A stretch of DNA of 64,000 nt, from positions 2,168,964 to 2,232,963 of the forward strand of contig CM037785.1 of the NCBI GenBank assembly GCA_021229015.1, given 5' to 3'. This DNA is from Solen grandis. Lineage: Eukaryota; Mollusca; Bivalvia; Adapedonta; Solenidae. The number at the start of each line of letters is the position of its first letter. The stretch's first letter is position 1. Below, one piece after another: positions 31,966 to 43,985 of the stretch. A program made the translations under genes and the position numbers. Under the pieces are notes generated by a model. It saw only the letters and a list, made by a program, of their open reading frames with translations, was not told where the DNA came from and made no database searches.

Positions 31966-32940
31966 CCTTTACATACACCGAACCGCCATTGAGACAACTT
32001 AGTCGAGCTCATCGCAAGCGGCCTCGACAAAAACTGTACTGGACATCAAATTAACATTTGAAACAGCATTTTCAAGAATCACATCACAATGGTATGGTCA
32101 GAGCTTGATAAACATGAAGGACAAGTCCCTCTTTTATCAATTTTCTCATTTCTTTAAAAAACTAACACTCTTCGATGCAGTTGCTGCACCTAACGTTACT
32201 CTATCAATAATCCTCCTAAGATATGAGGGTAGGTAGGTAGGTAGGTAGAAGTCATTCCCACTAGTCACCCCGCAGAATTTATTTATTTCGAAATAAACCA
32301 ACAAATTCTATCTTATTACTAGGATGTGTAATTTTATGGCCTCTGTTATCAAAACAGCATGCTGTACACTTTTAAAACTCCTTAAGCTTAAATCCTTTTT
32401 TTCAGGTTTTACAAATGTTTCGACATGCCACACCAATGACAGAGCAAGTTTCGCGATTCCGTTGCAGTTGATTCATAAATAACAATAATAATAATAAACA
32501 TCGTGCATTTTCCATGCTTCAGCACACGTTTTATAGGAACATTTTCAAAATCATTTCATTGAATTTTTTTTCTCCAGTTTTTTTGTTGTTGTTAACACGG
32601 ATATCTCAAAGAGCAGCCCATTGGTGCATGTATAACTATTTTATAATTATTTCGTATCAAGTTTTTTTTAATAATTCAAGCTGGAGTCTAAATTAAGTGT
32701 GTCCCTCTCTTTCTGTTCAGTAATAAACAGTACCTACTTCGGCGTTTACGTCGTGCATTGGTTGAAAATTGTTAAAGGTTTCAGTTGAATGTAGTACTTA
32801 GCCGATTTATAATAATTAAAAAAAATATTTAAAAAAATAATAATTGTTTTTCCCATTACAGGCTATAGCGTTAGGATGGTATTGAACCTATATTTAGTAT
32901 GACAAAACCTACATTCTATTTTTGAGTGCCGTTTCATGAC
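31966..32940. other. Non-coding stretch
   Basis: Contains the tail of the preceding repeat (TAGTCGAGCTC near 32002), a (GGTA)n tract at 32227-32249 and A/T-rich DNA. No gene recognised. Confidence 0.45.
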
Positions 32941-32957
32941 TGATCACTATCACTCTA

Positions 32958-32968
32958 TGCGCATGCGC
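32958..32968. promoter_or_regulatory. NRF1-like palindrome
   Basis: TGCGCATGCGC is a perfect NRF1-type site, often found in CpG promoters. It lies about 1.95 kb upstream of the DUF3504 start codon. No transcript start is visible, so its link to that gene is conjecture. Confidence 0.3.
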
Positions 32969-33145
32969 TCATTTTACAGTGAAATTATCAGGAACTTGAA
33001 CCCGACCCTACGTTATAAACTGATCGGAGCGTCAATTGTGCTGGGTTTTACGCAAGAAATGGCGCCATAAATAACGTCATGCACACGAGGTAATCCCGCC
33101 AATTTTGACGTCTTTTGTGAATAACACAGCTAATTTCTGAGCTTT

Positions 33146-33495
33146 AAAGGCCCGTTATATTTTATAATGATTCAATTTTGATGAAAAATAAAATAAAAAA
33201 AAATAACATTGACATATTAATTGTAGACTAACACAAATGGTATATCTTTAACACATTAAAAATGTTTATCAAATTACGCAATAAAATGGAATGACAAAAT
33301 ACTCTCACTGTTTACATTTTGCATTGACAGATATTTCCGAAGACCGTCTGTTATCGTGGAATCTGCTACGCCATCAATTTATGCAATCTTGATTCGTTAA
33401 CGGAGACATACGGAATGACTAGGGAAAATTGACGAGGAATTGTGAAATATGAAATTAGTTATTTTGTGTACAATTGAATGATCTTTAGTAACAGT
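33146..33495 (+). mobile_element. AAAGGCCC MITE, truncated copy
   Basis: AAAGGCCCGTTATATTTTAT, then GATTCAATTTTGATGAAAA and ATTGACATATT match the left 350 bp of the element at 18494, ending near GAATGATCTTTAGT. The right TIR is missing. Confidence 0.65.
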
Positions 33496-34194
33496 GAAAC
33501 TTTTTATTTTCACTCAGTGAAATTATTAATCGATCTTACACCAAAACAAACATATCCTGTATACCATGCAGAAACTGCAATTCAAGTACAATATACGATA
33601 CGAAGCATATATATATTGATCAGCTTCTTGTCATCAGACATTTTTTTTCCGAAAGTATAGGAATGCACAGGTATATTTGAGGACAGGACCCTGTCTTTAT
33701 CAATTAGAAAAAAAATCACGATAGTCTATATAGTGATTTTTTATTTATAAAGACATGGATAGTAAACGTTAGATTTATTTGGATGTGAATATTTTGATAC
33801 ATAAACTCAATGTAAATGGCGAATTAAAGTTGAAAACCGCTATATTCAAAGCGTTTTGTGTGTGTGTGTCACAGCTAGGATCCTGTCTTCAAGTACCTGT
33901 GTAGGAATGTCTAAGGTCGTTCAAATATTCAATTGGTCTTATCTTGCGTCATCATCCGTAAATAGGTCATACAGATACGCCGAATGTACATTCTGGTCTC
34001 ACGGACCTCGCTCAGACATTTAGATCTCCCTCCGACGCATTGATTCGCTATTAAGTAAGAAAATCCGAATATATCTGTATAATTTATGATGTGTAGATCT
34101 ACTGAAATATCTGTAAATTGTCTGTCGGTCAAAAGCGATATATCCCGGGTTTAACCTTTGATCTCGATACATAACATTGATCTAAGTTTGTACA

Positions 34195-34202
34195 TGACGT
34201 CA
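34195..34202. promoter_or_regulatory. CRE/ATF palindrome
   Basis: Perfect TGACGTCA about 720 bp upstream of the DUF3504 ATG. Full CREs bind CREB/ATF bZIP dimers (established). Use here is inferred. Confidence 0.35.
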
Positions 34203-34546
34203 TGAACGTCGCTCTATGGTTTATCACATCGATCGGCCTCTGTGAAATCCGGGTAGTGCATGGGTGCGATAAGACATAAAGGACACTTCATATAACATGA
34301 TTAGTGTACGAATGCCACGAGACTGCCGACAATTACTGTTACATATCAATGTTTACAAAATGAGGCGATTAAGTAAGGGGCGAAAATGCAAGAAACAAAC
34401 ATGCAATTTAGGAACAGGTTCATTGCTACATGTGATTTTGCATGCATTTTGCATTCAAGTGTGTGCACAGTGAATCAGGGAAGAGAGCGTCTATATGTAC
34501 ACTAGCTTGTGCTGGGCCGCATTACGCAGTAAGAAACCATTCATGG

Positions 34547-34554
34547 TGACGTCA
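34547..34554. promoter_or_regulatory. CRE/ATF palindrome with adjacent ETS-like core
   Basis: Perfect TGACGTCA within GGTGACGTCATCC, followed seven bases later by CTTCCT (GGAAG on the other strand, ETS core). About 360 bp upstream of the DUF3504 ATG, a typical promoter arrangement. Confidence 0.4.
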
Positions 34555-34832
34555 TCCTACTTCCTAGCACATGCTAGAGATCGTCGATTTGTATACATGG
34601 ATTGTTCCACTCGCTTTTAGGGGAGCGTCCATTTTCAGTCGTGTTGGATAAACTTATATGTTTGATGTCATGAGAATATTTATATTCCATTAAGATAACT
34701 TCAGACGATGTAATTGTATTCAATGGAAACAGTTATAATTATATTCTTCTTGTGAAAAAATATTGGAGAAAATAGAGAACAAACAAGTGATCTGCAACCC
34801 CCATGACCCAGTTACTCATTCGATAGTCGACG

Positions 34833-34840
34833 TGACGTCA
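34833..34840. promoter_or_regulatory. CRE/ATF palindrome near the DUF3504 start
   Basis: Third perfect TGACGTCA, 73 bp before the first in-frame ATG at 34913. It lies in probable 5' untranslated sequence that happens to be open in frame back to 34763. Confidence 0.35.
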
Positions 34841-34912
34841 CAGACTAATACTGCAACAACATGTCACAGTCAGAAAAGTCAGGTGCGTGAAGCAATTAGG
34901 TCTCGAAAAACG

Positions 34913-35606
34913 ATGTCATCGCAGAGTTCCAGCGATAAAGATTCAGAAAACACTTGGGAACACCTTGGGGAAGGAACAAGAAGAGCTGTCATCGCTCTTA
35001 GAGACTTTGCACACCAGAAGGAAAGGGATATTCAATATGTGTTGTCCCTCAAACCAACCGATCTTGGTGGCTTCTTGACGGAATTTTACCTGGCTCTGCG
35101 AGAAAACAATGAAGACGACAGTGCCATTGGCTGTAATTTGACACGCGTTAGGGCGGACTTGCAGGAATATTTCTTGAAAGTCGCGAATTTAGATATTTCG
35201 TCGAGTAATGATTTCACAGAATGCAACGCTGTTGTAGACGACGCAGCAAGCAAAGATGTTGCTACTAAACAACCAGTTATGAAAAAACACACTCGTCAGC
35301 GTACTTTCACTTTTGAAACGAGTGAGCTTAGACAAATCTACATGAGTGATGCCATGAATCTTGATCAACCTGAGACTCTGCAGAATAAGGTGTTCTTTGA
35401 TGTTTGCATGTACATCTGCAACAGGGGTAAAGACTTTCTAAGACTCATGACCAAAAATGATTTTGAAATTTCCACAGACCAAAATGGTAGGCGTTATGTT
35501 TGGTTGAAGTATGACTCTAAATTCAGCTTTCAAGAGGTTGCAGGGGGAATGACATGTGACGGGAATGCTGGTTCTCAGATTGGTGAACGAATGTATGAAC
35601 GGCCAG
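34913..35606 (+). CDS. DUF3504 / Crypton-type recombinase-like protein, first coding exon
   Basis: Open frame from the first in-frame ATG (34913) to a strong splice donor, CAG|GTAAAA at 35606/35607; the frame beyond is taken as intron. The 231 visible residues include SLKPTDLGGFLTEFYLALRE near residues 46-65, resembling the SAM-like N-terminal part, then TFETSELRQIYMSD and NKVFFDVCMYICNRGKDFLR near 161-180 and DFEISTDQNGRRYVWLKYD. These match the DUF3504 domain, a tyrosine-recombinase-like fold from Crypton transposons, found in QRICH1, ZMYM and KIAA1958-type proteins. The last codon is split after its first base (phase 1) following E-R-P, fitting a continued E-R-P-G in the next exon, where the rest of the domain would lie. 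That exon was not found, so the catalytic residues cannot be judged. It may be a domesticated gene or one of many bivalve copies. Confidence 0.75.
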
Positions 35607-35884
35607 GTAAAACATTTATTTTTGTTATCCTTTTTTTTTGTTTTGAACGTGCCTCTGTATCAGTTTTACATCAAGCTGACATTCAGTTAGCATTAATATA
35701 AAATATAAGAGTGATTTCACAATAGTCTATTAGTGTCTCTTGATTAAAGCTAAATTGATTAAGACGCAAACTCAAAATAGACCTAAAAAGCATAAATGAA
35801 ATCTTAACATATTAAAGACATATATATGTTTCATATTAACATTTTACTTACATCTTGCGTCTGTGCATTTATTGGTTATATTCA

Positions 35885-36775
35885 CACTGGTCTCTGTGCG
35901 CATTATGAAGGATGAAACTTCTTCGTACTCCAATTTGCCTTGTTGCACAGTGATTTGAAAGTATTGACTGATGTTGCTGTCATAATTTCTATGGTTAGGC
36001 TATTCCAATGTTTGATAAACCTTTGGATAAAACTATATAACCTGAGATTCTTGCTACAAGGACTTACTTTTAATATCAAGTGGTGTCCCCTCAATCATCC
36101 AGTGCTATTGTAAATAAGTCTTCCCATTTCAACTTATCCAGTCCATGAGTAGATTTATATAAATTTGTATCATGTATGTTCTTATCCTTCTGTATTCCAA
36201 AGTGACAAGTCCATGGGACCGATGTCTATCCTTGTATGATATATGAGAAATGTCTTTACCAGCTTGGTGGCTCTTCTCTGTATATTCTCAATTTGCCTGA
36301 TGTTTTTCAGCTTGTATGGTGACCATAGTGATGAACCATACTCTAGTATAGGTCTTAATAAGGACTTTTATAGGATAAAGAACATATTCATCTCCATATA
36401 TTCGAAAGATCTGTAAATGACACCAAGTACCTTTTGGACTTTGCTGGTAATACTTGATGTTTTGGTCAAAACTTAATTTATCATCAAATGCCACTCCTAA
36501 ATCTTTTTCAGATTCAACGTCCCCTACATAAACATAATTTCCATCAGTCTAACATACTATCATGATGATGCTCATTGGTAGGGCCCAAGTGTAAAGCTTT
36601 GCACTTCTTTGTATTGTACCTAACTTCCATCTTTGATTCCACTCACACAAGTTGTCCAAATCTGATTATAATTCTTCAAGATGGTGATTATCTCGAATAC
36701 TGCAGTAGATCTTGGTATCATCTGAAAATATCTTAACTTTCCAATAGACTGTGTAACGCCTGACCAACCTGCAAT
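35885..36775 (-). pseudogene. CR1/L2-like LINE reverse-transcriptase relic, antisense
   Basis: Read on the minus strand: KIFSDDTKIYCSI (catalytic F-A-DD block with A to S), CKALHLGPTNEHHH, KDLGVAFDDKLSFDQ, YRSFEYMEMN, RPILEYGSSLWSPYKL in shifting frames, QRRATKLVKTF, RLYSFIQRFIKHWNSL and TSVNTFKSLCNKA at the 3' end. Frameshifts and stops break it. It lies antisense in the presumed intron of the DUF3504 gene. Confidence 0.8.
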
Positions 36776-37359
36776 TATGTATTTCACTGGTTGCCAAGGT
36801 GATATCCACAATGGCAAAAGAATTGAAATTCTTGTGATCTATTTGATGTCAGAATCCATTAACTGAAATTTAAAGATATTGTACAGTGAGAATATAATAA
36901 CATGACATAATATAGATATATATATTACTAGAAAATTGGTTTCAAGCACATGACCTTTATTTTCTGAGAAAATAAATTGGACTTTGTACCTTGTGAATAA
37001 GATATAAGAAACAACAGATATAGAGGTAGTCAGTAAGAGCAAAGAAAGTAAAACGTAAAAAGTAAAAGTTAAATATGATATTGTCATCACATGTTGCTGT
37101 CTGTTGTTCTTTCAAAGAAGGTCTGGGAAATTGTTGTTTCTTAAAGTCTCAAGTTTGATACCTGACACTTCCTCTGCATTCCTATAAAATCACAATCCTT
37201 AGACCAGCAGGAAACTGTTTGTATACAAGGCATATGTCCTCATGACATCACAAGGGTTGTTACTTATGTTTTTAGACTTTCTTTATAACAGATCAGATAT
37301 GTCTCTAACAGAGAAATGAAAGTTATATCATTAGAAAATATATTCTTCTATCTATCACA
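36776..37359. other. Non-coding stretch
   Basis: No gene recognised. A minus-strand open frame rich in hydrophobic residues (36839-37090) has no family match that I know and no supporting context. Confidence 0.4.
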
Positions 37360-37697
37360 TTATCTATACAGCACAATTCTACATGAAACCTTACTACCTT
37401 CCTTCAGTGGGGTATATGGTACGGCAAATTCAGTGTCAAAACTTATCTGTTTTCCATGTTCATTTAAAAGTTTTGGACCAACTTTATTCATGTACAAGTC
37501 TTTGTGTAGATATTTGTGCACTGTGAATATGGAGATATATCAAGACCTCAGGTATAGGCTAGCTCTAACTTGAACCGTCTGTCTGCATAAATCTTGTCTT
37601 TAACTTTAGTCACAAATATTGGCCGTAGCAATGGTGAGAGTCCATATCTTTCATCGTCTTCAACTGTTGTACATCCTCCCAAAATCATTAATGCCAT
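37360..37697 (-). pseudogene. Broken coding fragment of unknown family
   Basis: Two adjacent minus-strand frames look protein-like. The first (37697-37548) opens with ATG and reads through VEDDERYGLSPLLRPIFVTK to RRFKLELAY before a stop. The second (about 37539-37360), in a different frame, reads VHKYLHKDLYMNKVGPKLL, then FDTEFAVPYTPLKEG. Together they resemble one conserved globular protein with a stop and a frameshift, or two exons with an unrecognised join (a TTCACAG acceptor precedes the second). The piggyBac-like MITE abuts the first frame at its TTAA. I do not recognise the family. Confidence 0.35.
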
Positions 37698-37928
37698 TTA
37701 ACCCTTTCCCTCATATAGACTATTTTGACGCACTCAATAGGTACCACATAAAGCCTGATCTGCAGAAAGCCAAACTCAAACCTTACCAAATTTAGTTGTA
37801 AAATTCTCATTTCCAGACCACTGAGGAGCAGCGAACAGCATAAAACCTGATCAGCCTTAGACCAGCATCTGGTTTTATGTTGTTCGCATAGGTCTTTTCA
37901 TGGTTTCCTCTATGAGGGAAAGGGTTAA
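37698..37928 (+). mobile_element. piggyBac-like MITE, copy 4
   Basis: TTAACCCTTTCCCTCATA to TATGAGGGAAAGGGTTAA, 231 bp. The central hairpin is altered (CAGCCTTAGACCAGCATCTGG in place of the CAGCCTGCG stem). It sits directly upstream of the broken minus-strand coding fragment. Confidence 0.85.
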
Positions 37929-40127
37929 ACACTTATGATACACTACGACTACATTTTTGCTTAACACTTGAACCCCTGATCATATTAAATGTTTCTGTTG
38001 GCTTTTTTTTCTAATCCTACGCAAAATTTTATCACAGCTATTGTTTCTTTCAATGAAGCTTGATTCACAGTGAAATTTTCTATGTAACATGACAAGTTTT
38101 TAATGTAATGTTATAAAATTCAAACAGAGAAAACATCATGACATCACAACGACGTTAATAGATTTTGCGTAAATTCTGATCTACATTAGGATAACTGTTG
38201 ATATGTTTTTCAAAGCCGTGTAACTTCGCTATAATTCAAAATATGGTGTGCCCGGTAGCGTGAAATAGGTTGCTATGCAGATCATTTTTATGCATGATTT
38301 GCGGAATTCCTTAAAATATGAAGCATACTAGGAACAAGAACTTCTTAATAGTATTATCTTAATATTGGATAAACTCTGGATTAATAATACCAAAGGAAAA
38401 GTCTACAAACATAAATAACAACACTCATATAGTTTTGTAGAATTTCTATACTGATTCTGAGTCATTATTACTTAAATGAACATACTGTTCAAAATTCTCT
38501 TACATTTTTACCCTCTCCCCATGACAGCTCACAATTAAAAGACCAGTCTAAATCAAACTGAGTCATTATTGACTGCTTTTACTAACTTCAATTATTATTG
38601 CTATGAGAAGATCAGCTATTCATCTTAGTGATGTTAGCTGAACTTAAATCAGTTATCTCTGTACTGTTAAATATGAATATCAACTTTCAGTTTGCGGAAA
38701 AAGAATACAATAACTAGATAAATCATAAAAGTATTGAACGATTAGTAAAGTCATCTGAAAATTGTCATGGCATCCAAAGTTTCCTTAGCAACTCTTAAGG
38801 TTTATGCTCTGTAATTCACTTCCAGTTAAGGTATATGCCCAATAATATCCATCAAAGCCATGCATATAACTTCACAATATAAGCTTTTAAAATGTCAAAT
38901 CATGGAAGTCTTTAAGGCAAACTGACATGTTATGACATGTGACAGATATTCTTTCATTACCTCCCCTTTATAATTTTGTTGTCATGAATTACCGTATCTC
39001 CCCTGAAAACTACAAAAAAAAAGTGATTTTCTCCATCTTCTCACGGTAAAGTTTAGATGTGTTCATGAAATTTGAATCAGAATCATATAATGCATCTTTC
39101 TACCGTGAGTTTTCTTCAAAAATCAAATTCATATTTTCCATATTCACATAAATTGTATAAATTCCCATAGACTTCAATGTAAACTTAAATACAGATTATC
39201 TCCCCTACATCTAAGAAATCCTGGAAAAACTCTCGGTGAAACATTTTTATTTTTGGATGTCTTCAAAATGACAAAGTTTCATAAAGATATTCCCATCCAG
39301 TGGCAGGATATGGAATATGGGTATTAGGGGGGTTATACCTTAAGATGTGAATAAAGTTCATAAGAAACCATATTTCACAAAATGAATATTTCATTTCTTA
39401 ACTAATACTGCTAGTCATTTTGATGACTTTTTTGTTATATGTCAACTTGGTCATAAATACATTGTTATTTGTAAAGTAAATACCAAAATATAAAAGAAGT
39501 AAATCGTAATTTTAAGTGGATAACAACATGTTTGGCACAAACCAATCTTCCATATTATCCACATAAATAAAACAGTAGTTACAAGAATGGTGACATATCT
39601 GCTTTATGTATTATTTCAATATTACTATGGAGATAAAGGAAAAAGAGATTTATCCATCACAGAATATTGTGTTGCACATAATTATTTCCAAACTATATGA
39701 GCCAGAGTATAAAAACTTGACAGGAATGGTCACTAACATGTGATCTATGTACCTCAAACGATAGCAGTGTTGGGTGAAAATGGTTCAATGTGGGGGGCAT
39801 CAAGAGTCCAATGGACACATTTCTAGTTTAGAGCTATTTGTTTGATACAGTAGGTGGAATGAGGGCCTGGTTAAGTGATAATTTAAGTATCATTTTTTGC
39901 TGAATACTACATTACCAGGAGGGGCCGTTTGGCTAAAATGTGCTAAATATTGATCTTATATGTGGAACTTAGCCGTTCCTTCACTCTGAGGCCAAATGAC
40001 TATTATTTTCTGTATGGAATATAAGTACCATAAAAAATGTCTATTCATGTTCAAATAAAACACAGTTGCAGAGCAGCAAGTTTAGAACTAACTAGGCTAA
40101 AGAGTATTTTGTATGAGATAACCATAA
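37929..40127. other. AT-rich non-coding stretch
   Basis: No supported gene. The part at 38980-39330 (CCCATAGACTTCAATGTAAA and neighbouring TATCTCCCCTACAT) has the look of a dispersed repeat but I found no second copy in the window. Confidence 0.4.
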
Positions 40128-40367
40128 TTAACCCTTTTCCTCATATAGACTCATTTTGAAGCACTCAATAGGTACCACATAAAGCCTGATCTGCAGAAAA
40201 CCACAGTTAAACCTTACCAAATTTATTAAAAATCCTCATTTCCAGACCACTGAGGAGCAGCGAACAGCATAAAACCTGATCAGCCTGCGAGTTACTCGCA
40301 GGCTGATCTGGTTTTATGCTGTTCGCATAGGTCTTTTCATGGTATCCTCTATGAGGGAAAGGGTTAA
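40128..40367 (+). mobile_element. piggyBac-like MITE, copy 5
   Basis: 240 bp, TTAA at both ends, intact TIRs and a perfect central hairpin (CAGCCTGCGAG / CTCGCAGGCTG). It lies about 230 bp left of the assembly gap. Confidence 0.85.
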
Positions 40368-40600
40368 GAATTGTTGCTTCATTTCTGTATTTCTTGAGAG
40401 CAACTTAAACTACTGGTAGCCTTTTACTGCAGTAAAATCAATTCAGATTAAACTTTGTTAATTATTAGACCAGTGGCTTACGATGGCATAAAGGGGACAT
40501 GGAAGATATTTTTTATATTATGTGCGCACGTAGTAGCTTTACACGCACTCGTGTGTAAAATGTAGTTTACAAAAGCGCCTTATTACTATTTCTCTTCTTA

Positions 40601-40700
40601 NNNNNNNNNNNNNNNNNNNNNNNNNNNNNNNNNNNNNNNNNNNNNNNNNNNNNNNNNNNNNNNNNNNNNNNNNNNNNNNNNNNNNNNNNNNNNNNNNNNN
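40601..40700. other. Assembly gap, 100 N
   Basis: Exactly 100 unknown bases, the conventional placeholder for a gap of unknown size. It lies at the left edge of the long repeat domain, so the number of repeat copies here is uncertain. Confidence 0.98.
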
Positions 40701-41691
40701 TAAACCTCCTGAAAAATGAAAAAAATCACCAAAGCTATATGCACGAATTTCGTTTTTTTCCCCATTACTCATGAATCTTAGGTCAAACATTAAACTGTAA
40801 GCATCAAAAGAACGGCCAAACATTGCTCTACAAATAATATTCATCATCATATTTTCAAAATCAAAGGTTATCGGGGTATAAACTGTTAAACACACTGGGG
40901 TTACCAAATTTTCATTTTTCCTCCATAACTCAACCGATTCAACCCCGATCATCAAACACTAAATATAATCTGAAAGGTCTTTCTAAGCACTACAAATTAT
41001 ACGCATAGTGTCTCGATAGAATATTTACCGTTTTTGAGATATTTAAGGCCGAAGAAAAACCCAATAATTGATATATGACCTTGACCTTTGGGATTTTCCG
41101 GAAACGGAAGTGACATGGTTCCATAAAATCTAATATTGCATCTTCAGACAAAATTTCAAGTAAATCCTACAAAAAAAAGCCTACAGGCTTAAAAACCGTT
41201 AAGTTTTAATACAAACGTTTTAATAGCATTATGACGTCATGTGACGTCATATGGCGCTCATCTTTTTAGAATGTAAAGAAGACATAGAGACTAAAATTCA
41301 AACTAAATATCAGCTTTCTAGCTTTTCTGGAAGCGATTTTATACGCATTTGAAATTTGACGTCATTAGTTCGAATCTTGGATTCGCTATAGAACCTTGGT
41401 CTTTTCGAATTTTGAAAACGGACACCGGCATGCACAACTAGATATAAATATATACATTCTGTGAAATTTGGTGAAAATCGGTTCATAACCAATGGCTGTA
41501 GACCGCGAACAAACTTTTGTAGTAGTTTTCAGCTATGACGTCATATGATGTCACTAATAGTGGAAACAATGCAGATCGAAAGGGACTCTATGTAGCTGAT
41601 CACTGAAACAATTTGAAGACTCTATCTCAATTTTAACTTTGTTTAATTACAACCTCAAAAGGAGGAAAAAAAAGAATAAGAAGAAGAATAA
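40701..41691 (-). mobile_element. Helitron/HINE-like element, partial (cut by the gap)
   Basis: Nearly the same sequence recurs at 56473-57487: AAAATCACCAAAGCTATATG, GAACGGCCAAACATTGCTC, TATGACCTTGACCTTTGGG. From 41220 it enters the CRE-type monomer (ATGACGTCATGTGACGTCA). It ends in an AGGAGGAAAAAA / AAG-AAT microsatellite, the 5' end on the minus strand, just before the CTAG of the next element. Confidence 0.55.
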
Positions 41692-43985
41692 CTAGATTTC
41701 ATTTGTTGATACGAATGATAGGACTTTCTGCTACATTTGTCAAACACTGAAAGCCAAGAAAGTAAAAGGATATCAAATTTCTACTTTTAACATGATTTTG
41801 TAGAGCCATAACTCCATAAACTTTGAAAAATAAACGATGAACTTGGAGGGTATGGCAAAATTGACTGAAAATCATTGTTTTTTTTTTTGTTTTTTTTTTG
41901 TTTTTTTAAAATTTCATTTAACTTGTCCTTTTCTTATAATATATGTAACAAAACAAATTTATTGTAAATTCTTACATTTCGATTGTCACATAATTCGGTT
42001 CAGCTTTAGAGGTTTTCAAGATATAAACAATGATTGAACTTAACATTTTTATCAAAATGGAAATGACATTGTTCCACAGGATCAAATGCTACACTTCAAT
42101 AAGAATTCATGCAAATCAAACAAGAAATAAGGCCTTCAGGTCTTAAAACCGTTTAATTTCAACAGAAAAAAAAAACTTTGGCCTTATGAGATCACATGAT
42201 GTCATATGACGGTCACCTTCTCTGAATATATAGAAGACTTGGAGACTTATACTGAACTTTGACGTCAATGCCTCTAATCTTGGATTTGCCATAAAACCTT
42301 TGCCTTTTCGAATTAAAAAAAATGGACAACGGTTAGAGAGTAACATACACATTCTGTGAAATTTGATGAAATCCGTCCAGAAAAAAATGTCTGTAGACCG
42401 CGTACAAATTCCGACCATAAATGACGGCTGTAGAGCGTAAACACCATTTTTCACTATTTTTAACTGTGACGTCATATGACGTCATAGGGTGCTGAAGATG
42501 CTTTTGTTCAAAAGCGCATACTTTACTCCCGTAACTCTGAAAAATTCATTATTCTGAACAACTGGCATCATGTCGAAATCATTGCCCTAAAATAAAAATT
42601 AAAAAGTATGCTTATGACGTCACATAACGTCATATGACGTCACGACTCAAAATATTTGTAGAAATTCTGCAGAACTGCAAACTGTGTAAGTTTCAACTTT
42701 CTATCTCATCCAGAAGCTCTTTAATCCTAAAATGAAATGTTCGGTCCTATGTTCGAATCATATTTCAGCCACAGAACTTCGGTCTTTCGGAATTTCGGTT
42801 AGCTGACAGGATATGCCACCTTAGTTTCAAGATGTACCATCTGTGAAAATTTGAAGACAATCCGACCATAAAATGACGGCTGTAGAGCGCGAACATCATT
42901 TTTCACTATTTTTAGCTGTGACGTCATGTGACGTCATAGGCTGCTGATAATCATTGAAATCAAAATTTCCTCACGTGACTAATAACCCGTAAAAATTTCA
43001 TCGTCCTAGGACTATTGCAACATATTAAAATAAGCGTTTAGTTAGGAAGAAGAAAGAATAATAATAATAATAAAATGACGTCACGTGACGTCATATGACG
43101 TTTATTTTCAATAATTGTTAGACACCCAGAGACCTACTAACTGACAAAATTTCAACTTTCTATCTCAAATAGGACAGATTTTATAAGCATTTAAAAATTG
43201 AAAGTCCTTGGTTCGAATCTTTGATCCGCCATAGATGCTTGGACTTTTCGAATTTTGAAAAACGGACACCGTATACACAATAAGAACGTAATATACATTT
43301 TCTGTGAAAATTTGATAAAAATCGGCCCATAGATAATGGCTCTGGACCGTGTACAATCTTTCGTAGTCAATTTCAAATGTGACGTCATATGACGTCATAG
43401 GCTTCTTAAAATCATTGAAATCGAAATTTCAGCATTTGAAGCATATGTCCTTAAATTTTCATTGCCCTTCGACAATTTCAACATATAGAAATACCCTTGT
43501 TAATATTAGAAATACATTATCATATAATGACGTCACGTGACGTCATATGACATTTATTTTCACAAAATGTTTAAAACTTCTAGAGACCTATATACTGACT
43601 AAATATCAACTTTCTATCCTACATAGGACAGATTTTATAAGCATTTAAAATTTACGCCTTGGTTCATCTTGGATTCCTATAGAACCATGGACTTTTCGAA
43701 TTTTGAAAAACGGACACCGTGATGCACAACTAGAGCCTAACATACACATTCTGTGAAATTTTGATGAAAATCGGTCCATAAATAATGGCTGTAGACCGCG
43801 AACAAATTTTTTCACCTGACGTCAAATCTGACGTTATGTGACGTCATATGAATATGAAATTCATTGCATTCGAAAGATCATGGTTTGAAATATATGCCAT
43901 AAAATTTTCTTTGTTCTGGGCCATTGGCAACATACCGAAATTAACACAAATACAAGAGGAAGAAAAAAAATAAGAATAAGAATAA
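41692..43985 (-). mobile_element. Helitron/HINE-like element 1
   Basis: Plus-strand start CTAGATTTCATTTGTTGATA then CGAATGATAGGACTTTCTGC. On the minus strand this is a 3' end: subterminal GCAGAAAGTCCTA, terminal hairpin, CTAG, then host T. The interior carries diverged 452-bp monomers with TGACGTCA dimers at 42468, 42913, 43077, 43380 and 43528. The far end is GAGGAAGAAAAAAAATAAGA microsatellite. Confidence 0.6.

Noticed and set aside
34763..34912. Upstream start for the DUF3504 frame at 34763
   Set aside because: The codon at 34763 is TTG, not ATG. The first in-frame ATG is at 34913, so the earlier part is treated as untranslated or intronic sequence.
35607..35701. C-terminal tail of the DUF3504 frame after 35606
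   Set aside because: It follows a CAG|GTAAAA donor and reads as a hydrophobic, T-rich stretch unlike the family. Taken as intron read-through.
36839..37090. Hydrophobic minus-strand open frame as a membrane protein
   Set aside because: AT-rich DNA yields Leu/Ile/Phe-rich frames by chance. No homology or gene context.
40539..40955. Open frame spanning the N gap
   Set aside because: It is bridged only by unknown bases, so the reading frame is meaningless.
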